Shown here: positions 51,383 to 60,768 of the stretch, piece after piece
How positions within the stretch are numbered: position 1 is the first letter of the stretch
How the letters are laid out: each line of letters begins with the position of its first letter
From: Bog-473 sp963745665
Lineage (GTDB): Bacteria; Actinomycetota; Acidimicrobiia; Acidimicrobiales; RAAP-2
Assembly (NCBI GenBank): GCA_963745665.1
Contig: CAVUYE010000001.1
Location: 1 to 64,000, forward strand
Direction of reading: 5' to 3'
DNA length: 64,000 nucleotides
Notes under the pieces: model-generated
Told to the model about the DNA's origin: nothing
Databases searched by the model: none
What the model saw: the letters and a program-made list of their open reading frames with translations, nothing else
Translations under genes and position numbers: made by a program

Positions 51383-52600
51383 ATGAAGGTCGAACCAGAC
51401 GCAGCCGGGATGAGCGAGGGGCGCCTCGAGCGCATCACTGACCACTTCTCGTCCTTCTACGTGGAGCCGGGGAAGATCGCAGGCTGCCAGATCACGGCGG
51501 TCCGGGGCGGCCACGTCGGCTATCACCGCTCCCTCGGTCTCATGGACCGTGAGGCGGAGAAGCCGATGGCCGAGGACGCCATCTTCCGCATCTACTCCAT
51601 GACCAAGCCCATCGTGTCGGTCGCGCTCATGCAGCTGTACGAACAAGGTCGTTTCCAGCTGCTCGACCCGGTGCACCGCTACATCCCGGCGTGGCGGACC
51701 CAGCAGGTCGCACTGGAGGGCGACGATGGCACCGTCACGCTGGTGAAGCCGGAGCGCCCGATGAACATGCGTGACGTGCTGATGCACATGACCGGCCTGC
51801 CCGGCGGGATCCTCGCCGACAACCCCATCGACGCCGCGTTCACCGAGGCCCGTGCCGAACTGGGACCCGAGCAGACGCTCGAGAGCGTCACGGCGCTCCT
51901 GGCCGAGCACCCCCTCAAGTTCCACCCCGGGACGCATTGGAACTACGGGATCTCGACCGACATCGTGGGACGACTCGTGGAGATCCTCTCGGGTCTGCCC
52001 CTCGACGAGTACCTGCGACGCGAGCTCTTCGAGCCGCTGGGCATGGTCGACACGGGTTTCTTCGTCCCCGAGCAATCGGTGCCTCGTCTGGCCCCCTGCT
52101 ACCAGTACCGACCGGCCAACACCCCCCGCCTCATGCAGGGCCCCTTCGCCAACGGCTTCTTGCACCCCCGGTCCTACCTCTCCGGAGCGGGTGGCCTGGT
52201 CTCGACCACCCACGACTACGTGGCCTTCTGCCAGATGCTGGCCAACGGTGGCCAGCTCGACGGGCGGCGGGTCCTCGGACGCAAGACGCTGCAGCTCATG
52301 ACCGTCAACCACCTCCCGGGCGGCGCCGCGTTGGAGGACCTGGCGGTGGGGGGCTTCGGTGAGGCCAACTTCGAAGGCGTCGGCTTCGGCCTGGGCTTCG
52401 CGGTCGGGCTGGGGCCGGCGGCCACCGCCATGGCTGGCTCGGGCGGCGAGTTCTACTGGGGCGGCGCGGCGAGCACCGCCTTCTGGGTCGACCCGGCCGA
52501 GGACCTCTTCGTCGTCTTCATGACACAGCTCTTCCCGTCGGTGGCCTATCCCTTCCGGGCCCAGCTGCGGGCGCTGGTCTATCAGGCCATCGACGATTGA
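51383..52600 (+). CDS. Serine hydrolase (class C beta-lactamase/esterase family)
   Basis: The 405-aa protein has the penicillin-binding-protein fold of EstB-like esterases. The Ser-x-x-Lys motif is in YSMTKPIVSVAL near residue 74, and the Tyr motif is probably YGIS in HWNYGISTDIVGRLVE near residue 190. The third motif is probably WGGAAST near the end. LFEPLGMVDTGFFVP is a family block. There is no signal peptide, so it acts in the cytoplasm as an esterase or amidase rather than a beta-lactamase. ATG 51383 follows AAGGAG. Its stop overlaps the next start (TGATG). Confidence 0.88.
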   Translation: MKVEPDAAGMSEGRLERITDHFSSFYVEPGKIAGCQITAVRGGHVGYHRSLGLMDREAEKPMAEDAIFRIYSMTKPIVSVALMQLYEQGRFQLLDPVHRYIPAWRTQQVALEGDDGTVTLVKPERPMNMRDVLMHMTGLPGGILADNPIDAAFTEARAELGPEQTLESVTALLAEHPLKFHPGTHWNYGISTDIVGRLVEILSGLPLDEYLRRELFEPLGMVDTGFFVPEQSVPRLAPCYQYRPANTPRLMQGPFANGFLHPRSYLSGAGGLVSTTHDYVAFCQMLANGGQLDGRRVLGRKTLQLMTVNHLPGGAALEDLAVGGFGEANFEGVGFGLGFAVGLGPAATAMAGSGGEFYWGGAASTAFWVDPAEDLFVVFMTQLFPSVAYPFRAQLRALVYQAIDD

Positions 52601-53556
52601 TGGCCGACGCTCGGGAGCCGGTCGGACCGTCCGACGCCAGCGTCGTCCCCCGCTTCTCCGGCCTCGCCACCTTCGCCCGCTTGCCCATGGCGGAACAGGT
52701 GGCGCGCTGGGACATCGCAGTGGTCGGCGTGCCGTTCGACGGCGGCACCAGCTACCGGCCCGGCGCCCGCTTCGGGCCGGCCGCCGTGCGCCAGGGCTCG
52801 CGCCTGCTCCGGCCGTATCACCCGGCGCTCGAGGTGCTGCCCTTCGAGCTGGCCCAGGTGGTCGACGCCGGCGACATCGTCTGCACGCCTTTCAGCGCCG
52901 AGGAGGCGGTGGCGCAGATCGAGGCCGGAGCCGACACGCTCCTGCGGGAGGGCGGGCGACTGCTCGCCATCGGCGGTGACCACACCATCGCGCTGCCGCT
53001 GTTGCGGTCCACGGCGCGTCGGCACGGCCCGCTCGCCCTGGTGCACTTCGATGCGCATCTCGATACCTGGGACACGTACTTCGGGCAGCGTTTCACGCAC
53101 GGGACGCCGTTCCGGCGCGCCTGGGAGGAGGGCCTCCTGCTCCACGACCACAGTGTGCACGTGGGGTTGCGCGGGCCGCTGTACTCCGGGGCCGACCTCT
53201 CCGACGACTCCTCCATGGGCTTCGCCCAGATCACCACCGACGACGTGGCGGTGCACGGAGTGGCCGAGGTCGTGCGGCACGTGCTGGCGCGGGTGGGTGA
53301 CGCCCCGGTCTACGTGTCGGTCGACATCGACGTCCTCGACCCGGCGCACGCCCCGGGCACCGGCACGCCCGAGGCAGGTGGCCTGACCAGCCGCGAGCTC
53401 CTGGCGCTGGTGCGGGGACTCCGCCCTGCCGCTGTCGTGGGGGGCGACCTGGTGGAGGTCTCCCCGGCCTACGACCACGCCGAGATCACCGCGGTCGCCG
53501 CGGCGCACGTCCTCTACGACCTGCTGGCGATCATGGTGGTGCCCGAGAAGACCTGA
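52600..53556 (+). CDS. Agmatinase/arginase (ureohydrolase) family protein
   Basis: The 318-aa protein has all metal ligands of the ureohydrolase family: AIGGDHT near residue 127, VHFDAHLDTWD near 150 and YVSVDIDVLDPAHAPGTGTPE near 240, for a binuclear Mn centre. PFDGGTSYRPGARFGP is the usual N-terminal block. It hydrolyses a guanidino compound (agmatine, guanidinobutyrate or similar) to urea. The substrate cannot be fixed without comparison. ATG 52600 overlaps the hydrolase stop by one base. Confidence 0.9.
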   Translation: MADAREPVGPSDASVVPRFSGLATFARLPMAEQVARWDIAVVGVPFDGGTSYRPGARFGPAAVRQGSRLLRPYHPALEVLPFELAQVVDAGDIVCTPFSAEEAVAQIEAGADTLLREGGRLLAIGGDHTIALPLLRSTARRHGPLALVHFDAHLDTWDTYFGQRFTHGTPFRRAWEEGLLLHDHSVHVGLRGPLYSGADLSDDSSMGFAQITTDDVAVHGVAEVVRHVLARVGDAPVYVSVDIDVLDPAHAPGTGTPEAGGLTSRELLALVRGLRPAAVVGGDLVEVSPAYDHAEITAVAAAHVLYDLLAIMVVPEKT

Positions 53557-53592
53557 TCCGGCGCCCTCCCACCAGAAGAGTGCGCTGCTCTT

Positions 53593-53619
53593 GTAACAGT
53601 GCATTCACGCGCGGGAAAC
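53593..53619. promoter_or_regulatory. GlnR-like operator
   Basis: GTAAC (53593-53597), 6 nt, TTCAC (53604-53608), 6 nt, GAAAC (53615-53619): three half-sites at exact 11-bp spacing. The actinobacterial GlnR box is GTNAC-N6-GAAAC repeated. The first and third sites fit well, the middle poorly. It lies just upstream of a TAGGGT -10 box (53641-53646) for the nitrilase-family gene, which would fit nitrogen control. Confidence 0.4.
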
Positions 53620-53640
53620 GGGCTGCGAACGTTGCCTCTC

Positions 53641-53646
53641 TAGGGT
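53641..53646 (+). promoter_or_regulatory. Candidate -10 box TAGGGT
   Basis: TAGGGT lies 45 nt before the GTG at 53692, implying a leader of about 40 nt. Confidence 0.45.
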
Positions 53647-53691
53647 GAACGGCACAGCGCAGTACAAAGGTGGGAAAACCAGGTACCCGAC

Positions 53692-54549
53692 GTGAAGCGA
53701 GATCTTCTGGTTGGTGTGGCCCAGTGGCTGGCCGCGCCAGGGGAGCCGCGCCAGAACATGAACGTGGCGCTCAGCATGGTCGACGATGCGGCCGCGCGCG
53801 GCGTCGAGCTCCTTGTGCTGCCGGAGCTGTGGTCGTGCGGCTACGACCCCGAGACGCTGGCCCGGGACGCCCGAGCGGACGCCGAGCCGCGCGACGGTCC
53901 ACGTTCGGCACGGCTGGGCGCGGCGGCGAGGCGGCGCGAGATGTGGCTGGCGGCCGGCAGCGTGCCCGAGCTAGGCGAGGACGGCCTCGTCTACGACACG
54001 GCGCTCGTCTTCAACCCCCGCGGCGAGCTCGCGGCCTGGCATCGCAAGGCGCATCTCTACCCGCCGACGCGCGAGCCATCCGTCTTCACCCCCGGCGACC
54101 GCTTGACGACCTTCGACGACCCCGCCCTCGGGCGCGTCGGCCTCGTGGTGTGTTTCGACGGCGACTTCCCCGAGGTCGCCCGGACGATGGCGCTGCGCGG
54201 TGCCCGCCTCGTCCTCGCTCCGGCGGCCTACGAGGTGGAGGGGGCCAACGCCTGGGACCTCCTCTACCCCGCCGTCGCGCTCACCAACAGCCAGTGGTGG
54301 GTCCAGGCCAACCAGGCCGGGTCGCACTCCACCTCAACGCTGCTCGGGGCCAGCCGGATCGTGGCGCCCACCGGCACCGTCGTGGCGGAGGCCAGCCGGG
54401 CGGTGCCGGGCTCGCTCGCCCGGGCCGAACTGCTGGTGCACCGGATCGACCTGCACATCGCCTACGCGCGCGAGGGGATCTCCGGGCTTCTGGAGGACGG
54501 GCGCCATCCCGAGCTCTACGTCGAGCGCGTCCCGGCCGAATCGGCCTGA
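53692..54549 (+). CDS. Carbon-nitrogen hydrolase (nitrilase superfamily)
   Basis: The 285-aa protein has the catalytic triad of the superfamily: Glu in LVLPELWSCGYD near residue 45, Lys in AWHRKAHLYPP near 121 and Cys in GLVVCFDGDFPEVAR near 154. It cleaves C-N bonds of amides or carbamoyl compounds. Standing after an agmatinase-like gene, a carbamoylputrescine- or omega-amidase-like role is possible but unproven. GTG 53692 gives the usual MKRDLLVGVAQW start. Confidence 0.88.
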   Translation: MKRDLLVGVAQWLAAPGEPRQNMNVALSMVDDAAARGVELLVLPELWSCGYDPETLARDARADAEPRDGPRSARLGAAARRREMWLAAGSVPELGEDGLVYDTALVFNPRGELAAWHRKAHLYPPTREPSVFTPGDRLTTFDDPALGRVGLVVCFDGDFPEVARTMALRGARLVLAPAAYEVEGANAWDLLYPAVALTNSQWWVQANQAGSHSTSTLLGASRIVAPTGTVVAEASRAVPGSLARAELLVHRIDLHIAYAREGISGLLEDGRHPELYVERVPAESA

Positions 54550-54584
54550 TCTTCGTCCCTCTCCACTCCGCGCGCGATCCGCGC

Positions 54585-54812
54585 TCAGTGGCGCTTACGC
54601 CGGTCATGCTGGGACTGGGTGCGCTTGGCCTTACGGTTCCGGCGCCCGGCTGCGTCCGGGTGAGTGCCGTGGGCGGCGTGCGCCGTGTGTCCGGTGACGC
54701 TGACGTCCTGCGCGTCCTCATTCCGCAGCGTGCGGCGGCGGCGTGACATCGCGGCGAAGAAGGCGACGACCAGGACCACGGCCGCCAGGCTGAAGATCAG
54801 CACGTAGAACAT
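54585..54812 (-). CDS. Small single-helix membrane protein with a basic tail
   Basis: The 75-aa product has one N-terminal helix (YVLIFSLAAVVLVVAFFAAM) followed by an Arg/Lys/His-rich cytoplasmic tail ending RKAKRTQSQHDRRKRH. I recognise no family. The bias is convincing for a real small gene, and it has ATG 54812 in an otherwise empty space. Confidence 0.5.
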   Translation of the reverse strand: MFYVLIFSLAAVVLVVAFFAAMSRRRRTLRNEDAQDVSVTGHTAHAAHGTHPDAAGRRNRKAKRTQSQHDRRKRH

Positions 54813-54899
54813 GGCTCAATTCAACCATGGGCGGCTGGAGCCCGCCCGGGCGCGGTGCGAGACGGCGTGCTCGCCGGGCAGTCAAGTGGGGCGGTTGAG

Positions 54900-54905
54900 T
54901 AGGGT
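54900..54905 (+). promoter_or_regulatory. -10 box TAGGGT, leaderless type
   Basis: TAGGGT-CGCCGG-ATG: the box ends 6 nt before the start codon at 54912. The same 15-nt string precedes the nitroreductase gene. Confidence 0.5.
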
Positions 54906-54911
54906 CGCCGG

Positions 54912-57260
54912 ATGGCAGGAACGGGGGAGGGCGGGAGGGCGAGGGCGCGGGATCACTTCGTCGTTGCCTCTCTGTGGCGGGTCGTGCTCGCCTGCGTCGT
55001 CGTGGCGCTCACCGCCGCGAGCGCCCTCGCGTCAGGCGGCGCAGCCCTGGCCGCCCCGGCCCCGCTGCCGTTCGACGGTCACGGGTCGATCGGGGAGGCC
55101 TACGTCACCGGTGCCCCTCCCGGCGCACACCTGGCCGTCCTGAGCGCGCGCGGTACCAAGGTGGGATACGGGGTGGTCGACCGGCTCGGCAGCCTGATCG
55201 TGCGCAACCTGACGCCCGGCCCCGGCTACCGCTTTGCGGAGGGAACCAATTCGGGAGCACGCCGCACGGCTGCCTTCTCCGTCCTCTCAACGTCCTCGAC
55301 GCCGGCCGCGTCCTTCTACTCGTCGCAGGAACTGCACGCCGGGCTCAACTACGTGCGCATGCGCGACGGGATCCTGCTGGCCGCCACCGTGCGCCTGCCC
55401 CCGGGCAAGACGCTGGCGGACGGGCCTTTCCCCACCGTGATCGAGTACTCCGGGTACGACGTCGCCGGACCGCACAGCCTCATCGACGCGCTGGAGGGGG
55501 GCGCCTCCAAGAGCGATCCCCTGCTCCCCGACACGGCGACCGTCGTCGGTTCTGCCGTCGCGCCCTTGCTGGGCTTCGTCACGGTCAGCGTGCAGATGCG
55601 CGGCACCGGCTGCTCCGGCGGCGCCTTCGACCTCTTCGGCCTCCCTTCGGACTACGACGGCTACGACGTGGTGCAGACCGTTGGCGCGCAGCCCTGGGTC
55701 CTCCACCACAAGGTCGGCATGGTCGGGATTTCGTACTCGGGGTTCTCGCAGCTGGTCGTGGCCGGCACCGATCCGCCGGACCTGGCGGCCATCACGCCGC
55801 TCAGCCCCACCGACGACCTCTACTCGACCGGCTACCCGGGCGGGATCTACAACGACGGCTTCGCCGCCAGCTGGGTGGCCCAGCGCGCGTCGGACGCGCT
55901 TCCCGCACCCGGCGGGGGGCAGCCGTGGGCGACGGCCGAGATCGCCACGGGCGACAAGACCTGCCTGACCAACCAACGGCTCCATCTGCAGGCGCAGAGC
56001 CTCGAGACGCTGGTCAGCCCCAACCTCGGCCGCACGCCCGCGCTCTTCAACCCGCGCTCGCCCACCGTATGGGCCTCGCGAATCAAGGTGCCCGTCTTCC
56101 TGGCCGGCGCCCTCGAGGACGAGCAGGTGGGGCCGCAGTGGCCCGCCCTCATTTCCGCGCTCCACGGCGACAGTGACGTCTACGTCACCATGATGAACGG
56201 GACGCACACCGACTCGCTCGGTCCCGACACGATTTCGCGCTGGCTCGAGTTCCTCGACCTCTACGTGGCCGACCGCGTGCCGACGCCGTCGCCGACCCTC
56301 GACGCGTTGGCGCCCATCCTGTACTCAGGCCTCACCGGTGGCGCGCCGTCGGCGCCGATCCACCCCATCCGCTTCACGAACGAGCCTTCGGTCGCCGCGG
56401 CCAAGGCCGCCTTCGCGGCCCAGGACCCGCGGGTGCGGGTGCTCTTCGACAACGGCGGCGGATCTCTCGGGCCGGGCGCGCTCCAACCGAGCTACGAGGC
56501 GGGCTTCTCATCATGGCCACCGACCGGCACCGTCGTGTCCTACGGCCTCGGACCGGACGGCACGCTGCAGACGGGCGCGGCCAAGGACTCGTCCACCGCC
56601 TCGTTCCGGCCCGACCCCTCCGTCCGCCCCGCCGACGACCTGGCCGCCTCGGCCAACGCCTGGGCGGCCCAGCCCCCCTACGACTGGACCACGGTGCCCG
56701 CCGCCAATGGAATCGCCTTCCAGACATCCGCCTTCACCAGCGCCACCACCATTGTGGGGCCGGCCAGCCTCAACTTGCGGCTCGAGTCGAGCGCGCCCGT
56801 CACCGACCTGCAGGTGACGGTGACCGAGGTCCGGCCCGGCGAGACGCAGGAGGAGTACGTCACCTCGGGCTTCCTACGCAGCAGCGACCGCACCCCGGCG
56901 GCCAATTCGACTCCGCTCGACCCGGTGCCCACCTACCTCGCCTCTGACCGCCAGCCCCTTCCCCGGGGGCGTTTCACGCTCGTGCGGGTGCCGGTGGATC
57001 CCATTGCGCACACGTTCCGGGCCGGAACGCGGCTGCGCATCGTGATTTCGGCCCCCGGCGGGGACCGCCCGTCGTGGACCTTCGACACGCCGGCCACCCA
57101 CGGTTCGGTGGTCGACACGGTGGCACTCGGCGGCATGCACGGCTCGTCACTGGTGGTCAACGAGGTGGGCGGTGTCGTCCCGTCCTCCGCCATGCCGGCC
57201 TGCGGCGCATTGCGAGGTGAGCCCTGCCGGGCCTATGCCCCGCTCGGCAACCAGGGCTGA
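54912..57260 (+). CDS. Secreted S15/CocE-family hydrolase
   Basis: The 782-aa protein has a signal peptide (VVLACVVVALTAASALASGGAALA, cleaved near residue 48). An N-terminal beta domain is followed by an alpha/beta-hydrolase of the X-Pro dipeptidyl-peptidase/CocE type: nucleophile elbow VGMVGISYSGFSQL near residue 272, the Asp in GALEDEQVG and the His in MNGTHTDS. The C-terminal part is the jelly-roll domain (FRAGTRLRIVISAPGGDRPSW). It is exported and would cut peptides or esters. No lipobox is visible. Confidence 0.88.
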   Translation: MAGTGEGGRARARDHFVVASLWRVVLACVVVALTAASALASGGAALAAPAPLPFDGHGSIGEAYVTGAPPGAHLAVLSARGTKVGYGVVDRLGSLIVRNLTPGPGYRFAEGTNSGARRTAAFSVLSTSSTPAASFYSSQELHAGLNYVRMRDGILLAATVRLPPGKTLADGPFPTVIEYSGYDVAGPHSLIDALEGGASKSDPLLPDTATVVGSAVAPLLGFVTVSVQMRGTGCSGGAFDLFGLPSDYDGYDVVQTVGAQPWVLHHKVGMVGISYSGFSQLVVAGTDPPDLAAITPLSPTDDLYSTGYPGGIYNDGFAASWVAQRASDALPAPGGGQPWATAEIATGDKTCLTNQRLHLQAQSLETLVSPNLGRTPALFNPRSPTVWASRIKVPVFLAGALEDEQVGPQWPALISALHGDSDVYVTMMNGTHTDSLGPDTISRWLEFLDLYVADRVPTPSPTLDALAPILYSGLTGGAPSAPIHPIRFTNEPSVAAAKAAFAAQDPRVRVLFDNGGGSLGPGALQPSYEAGFSSWPPTGTVVSYGLGPDGTLQTGAAKDSSTASFRPDPSVRPADDLAASANAWAAQPPYDWTTVPAANGIAFQTSAFTSATTIVGPASLNLRLESSAPVTDLQVTVTEVRPGETQEEYVTSGFLRSSDRTPAANSTPLDPVPTYLASDRQPLPRGRFTLVRVPVDPIAHTFRAGTRLRIVISAPGGDRPSWTFDTPATHGSVVDTVALGGMHGSSLVVNEVGGVVPSSAMPACGALRGEPCRAYAPLGNQG

Positions 57261-57288
57261 GGGCGGACGGCTGCAGCCGGCCATTGGG

Positions 57289-57294
57289 TAGGGT
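57289..57294 (+). promoter_or_regulatory. -10 box TAGGGT, leaderless type
   Basis: TAGGGT-CGCCGG-ATG, identical in sequence and spacing to the box before the S15 hydrolase gene. Confidence 0.5.
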
Positions 57295-57300
57295 CGCCGG

Positions 57301-58029
57301 ATGGCTGGAACAACGGGCGAGAGGCCGCCGGCAGAGGTGTCGCTCTACGAGGGACTGCTCACCACGCGGGCCATCCGGCGCTACACCGACGACCCGATTC
57401 CCGACGAGGCGCTGCGCGACATCCTCTTCGCCGCCACCCGCGCCCCGAGCGGCTCCAACCGCCAGCCCTTCCGCTTCATCGTCCTCACCGAGGGGCCGGT
57501 AGCGGAGGAAGCGAAGCGGCTGATCGGCGAGGGGGCCCGCCGGTTCTGGGCCGCCAAGCGGGAGGCCGACGGGTACGACACCGGATCGGGAACGAAGGCC
57601 GACTCCCCCAAGGCGCGCCTGGCCGCCACCATGCAGCACTACGTGGACACGTACGAGTCGGTGCCCGTGCTCGTGCTGGCCTGCTTCACCCGCTACCGCC
57701 ACGCCAGCGGCTACACCGACGGTGCATCGGTCTTCCCGGCCTGCCAGAACCTGCTGCTGGCCGCCCGGGCCCTCGGCTTCGGCGGCGTGATGACGGGCTG
57801 GCAGTTCGCGGCCGATGCCGAGCTGCGGGCGCTGCTGCACATCCCCGAGGGGACCGAGATCATGGCGACCATCACCCTGGGACGCCCGCAGGGCCACCAC
57901 GGGCCGGTGCGCCGCCGTCCCCTGCACGAGCTGGTGTACGGGGAGCGTTGGGGCGAGGCCCCCGCCTGGGCGGTCGATCCGCCCGGGACCGCTCACACGG
58001 CGGCGGGGCCGCCGACCCGCAGCCAATAG
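57301..58029 (+). CDS. Nitroreductase family protein
   Basis: The 242-aa flavoprotein has the FMN-binding start LLTTRAIRRYTDDPIPDEALRDIL and FAATRAPSGSNRQPFRFIVL, then AAMQ-type helices and PACQNLLLAARALGFGGVMTG, and the C-terminal IATITLGRPQGHHGPVRRRPL. It reduces nitro groups, quinones or related electron acceptors using NAD(P)H. ATG 57301 directly follows a -10-like TAGGGT at leaderless spacing. Confidence 0.9.
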   Translation: MAGTTGERPPAEVSLYEGLLTTRAIRRYTDDPIPDEALRDILFAATRAPSGSNRQPFRFIVLTEGPVAEEAKRLIGEGARRFWAAKREADGYDTGSGTKADSPKARLAATMQHYVDTYESVPVLVLACFTRYRHASGYTDGASVFPACQNLLLAARALGFGGVMTGWQFAADAELRALLHIPEGTEIMATITLGRPQGHHGPVRRRPLHELVYGERWGEAPAWAVDPPGTAHTAAGPPTRSQ

Positions 58030-58066
58030 AGTCTGAGTTGTTGGGCACGCTCGCGGAAGGCTGACC

Positions 58067-59251
58067 ATGCACGCTCTCGACTCGCCCGTCTTCGACGCTG
58101 ACAACCACTACTACGAAGCGCTCGATGCCTTCACGCGCCACCTCGATCCGAAGCTCGGCCCGCGTGTGATCGAGTGGGTGGAGGTCAACGGGCGGCGCTA
58201 CCACGCGTTGGGCGGCCGGGTCAGCCGGGCGGTGACGAACCCCACCTTCAACCCGATCGCGCCGGCCGGAGCGCTCGTCGACTACTTCCGGGGCAACCCG
58301 GACGGGCGGCCGATCCACGAGCTCATGGGCACACCCGAGCCCATCCGCGCCGAGTACCGCGACCGCGACGCTCGTCTCGCCACCATGGACGCCCAGCACC
58401 TATCCAAGATCTGGCTCTTCCCCACCCTGGGCATGCTCTACGAGGAGGCGCTCAAGCACGACCCGGGTGCGGTCGTGCTGCTGTTCCGGGCCTTCAACCG
58501 CTGGCTGGCCGAGGACTGGGGCATGGCCTATGCGGACCGGATCTTCGCCGCCCCCTACATCACGCTGGCCGACATCGACGAGGCCGTGCGCGAGCTGGAG
58601 TGGGCGCTCGACCAGGACGCCCGCGCCGTCGTCATGCGGGCGGCCGCCCCCATCACCGCGGGCGGGCCCCTGTCCCCGGCCGCCGACGTGTTCGACCCCT
58701 TCTGGGCCCGGGTCAACGAGGCCGGCATCACGGTGGTCGTGCACGCCGGCGACGCCGGGCTGAGCTCCAACGGCTACGCGCCGGACGGCTTCTCCGCCTC
58801 GTTCCGCGCCGGCCCGTCGCGCCCGAGCATCAAGATGTTCGCCATTGAGCGGGCGGCCCACGACTTCCTGGCCACGCTCCTGCTGGAGAAGCTCTTCGAC
58901 CGCTTCCCGAACGTGCGCGTGGCGTCGGTCGAGAATGGCTCCGAATTCCTCGCTCCGCTCTTCGCCAAGCTGCGCACGACGACGCGGCGCATGCCCGGCT
59001 ACTTCTCCGAGGACCCGGTCCTGACCTTCCGCCGCAACGTGTGGATCAACCCCTTCTGGGAGGACGACGTCGGTGAGATCGTCGACCTCATGGGGGACGA
59101 CCGGGTGATCTTCGGGTCGGACTGGCCGCACATCGAGGGGTTGCCGGAGCCGACCGACTGGGTCACCGAGCTGCAGAAGCTCCCCCGCGAGTCGGTACCC
59201 AAGATCATGGGAGGCAACGTGTCCGAGCTCAACGAGCGGAGGCCCGCGTGA
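58067..59251 (+). CDS. Metal-dependent amidohydrolase (amidohydrolase 2 family)
   Basis: The 394-aa TIM-barrel protein begins PVFDADNHYYEALDAF, the Asp-x-Asp-x-His metal site of the ACMSD-like amidohydrolases. A metal-binding His is in VVVHAGDAGLSS near residue 230 and the catalytic Asp in VIFGSDWPHIEG near residue 350. This family includes decarboxylases and hydrolases of aromatic and other acids. ATG 58067 follows GGAAGG. Its end overlaps the G6PDH start by four bases. Confidence 0.85.
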   Translation: MHALDSPVFDADNHYYEALDAFTRHLDPKLGPRVIEWVEVNGRRYHALGGRVSRAVTNPTFNPIAPAGALVDYFRGNPDGRPIHELMGTPEPIRAEYRDRDARLATMDAQHLSKIWLFPTLGMLYEEALKHDPGAVVLLFRAFNRWLAEDWGMAYADRIFAAPYITLADIDEAVRELEWALDQDARAVVMRAAAPITAGGPLSPAADVFDPFWARVNEAGITVVVHAGDAGLSSNGYAPDGFSASFRAGPSRPSIKMFAIERAAHDFLATLLLEKLFDRFPNVRVASVENGSEFLAPLFAKLRTTTRRMPGYFSEDPVLTFRRNVWINPFWEDDVGEIVDLMGDDRVIFGSDWPHIEGLPEPTDWVTELQKLPRESVPKIMGGNVSELNERRPA

Positions 59252-60729
59252 CCGAGGTGACGGACAAGAGCGAGGCGTTGTCTGCCACGCCGGGCAACCA
59301 GATCGAGCCCTACGTCATCATCCTGTTCGGCGCCACGGGCGACCTGGCGGCGCGCAAGCTGCTGCCCGGCCTGCTGCACCTGGCCATGTCGGGGATGCTG
59401 CCCGACTACCGCATCGTGGGCAGCGCGACCAGCACCCTGACCGACGAGGAGTTCCGCCACCTGGCCCGCCACGCCGTCGACCAGTTCTCGACCGACAAGA
59501 TCTCCCTCCTGCAGTGGGCCAACTTCGAGAAGCGGCTGACCTTCTGCTCCACGTCGGCCGGGCCCGAGGCGCTGGCCGCTGCGGTGGAGGCAGCGGAGAA
59601 GGAGATCGGCGGCGAGCCCCGGCGGCTGCACTACCTGAGCGTGCCGCCGGCGGCCGACCGCTCCGTGATCCAGTTGATCTCCGACGCCAAGCTGGTCGAG
59701 CGCTCACGGGTGGTGATGGAGAAGCCCTTCGGCACCGACCTGGCCAGCGCGGTGGCGCTCAACGACATGCTGCACCAGGTGTTCGACGAGGAGCAGATCT
59801 TCCGCATCGACCACTTCCTCGGCAAGGAAGGCGTACAGAACATTTTGGCCTTCCGCTTCGCCAACGGCCTCTTCGAGCCCATCTGGAACCGCGACCACAT
59901 CGACAACGTGCAGATTGACGTGCCCGAGACACTCGGCGTCGACGACCGCGTCGCCTTCTACGAGGCCACCGGCGCCTTCAAGGACATGGTGGTCACCCAC
60001 CTGTTCCAGATCCTGGGCTTCATGGCCATGGAGCCGCCTACGGCTTTGGCGGCCGGCCCCATCAACGAGGAGAAGGACAAGGTCTTCCGCTCCATGCGGC
60101 CGCTCGACGTGACCCAGGTGGTGCGGGGGCAGTACGACGGCTACCGCGACATGCCCGGCGTGGCGGCGGAGTCCGACACCGAGACCTTCGTGGCGCTGCA
60201 GGTGGAGATCGACAACTGGCGCTGGGCGGGCGTGCCCTTCTACCTGCGCACCGGCAAGAAGCTCGGCGGCGGGGAGCGCATCATCTCCATTGCCTTCCGC
60301 GCGCCGCCCAAGTCGATGTTCCCCGACGACTCCGGCGTCGGCGCCCAGGGCCCCGACCACCTCACCTTCGACCTGGCCGACTCGTCGAAGCTGTCGTTGT
60401 CCTTCTACGGGAAGAAGCCGGGGCCGGGCATGAAGCTCGAGAAGCTGAGCCTGCAGTTCGCGCTGCACGAGACGGGCCAAGACGCGGACGTGCTCGAGGC
60501 CTACGAGCGCCTTATCCACGACGCCATGATCGGCGACCATACGCTCTTCAACACGGCCGAGGGGATCGAGCGCCTGTGGGAGGTGTCGACACCGCTGCTG
60601 GAGCACCCTCCCCCGGTGCAGCCCTACGCAGAGGGCAGCTGGGGACCGCCGTCCATCAACGAGCTCATCGCGCCGCGCAGCTGGCGGCTTCCCTTCGAGC
60701 GCCGCTGGCGGGGTAATCCCTCCAGCTGA
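59248..60729 (+). CDS. zwf: Glucose-6-phosphate 1-dehydrogenase
   Basis: The 493-aa enzyme oxidises glucose-6-phosphate to 6-phosphogluconolactone, feeding the oxidative pentose phosphate route. It has the cofactor motif ILFGATGDLAARKLLPGL, the EKPFGTDLASA loop and the active-site signature RIDHFLGKEGVQN near residue 188, followed by FRSMRPLDVTQVVRGQYDGY. GTG 59248 overlaps the amidohydrolase TGA (GTGA). The usual partners pgl, gnd and tal are not adjacent. Confidence 0.95.
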   Translation: MTEVTDKSEALSATPGNQIEPYVIILFGATGDLAARKLLPGLLHLAMSGMLPDYRIVGSATSTLTDEEFRHLARHAVDQFSTDKISLLQWANFEKRLTFCSTSAGPEALAAAVEAAEKEIGGEPRRLHYLSVPPAADRSVIQLISDAKLVERSRVVMEKPFGTDLASAVALNDMLHQVFDEEQIFRIDHFLGKEGVQNILAFRFANGLFEPIWNRDHIDNVQIDVPETLGVDDRVAFYEATGAFKDMVVTHLFQILGFMAMEPPTALAAGPINEEKDKVFRSMRPLDVTQVVRGQYDGYRDMPGVAAESDTETFVALQVEIDNWRWAGVPFYLRTGKKLGGGERIISIAFRAPPKSMFPDDSGVGAQGPDHLTFDLADSSKLSLSFYGKKPGPGMKLEKLSLQFALHETGQDADVLEAYERLIHDAMIGDHTLFNTAEGIERLWEVSTPLLEHPPPVQPYAEGSWGPPSINELIAPRSWRLPFERRWRGNPSS

Positions 60730-60768
60730 CCCGGGGCCGCCGGGCGGCTCGGTTGAGTTCAGTTCCTT

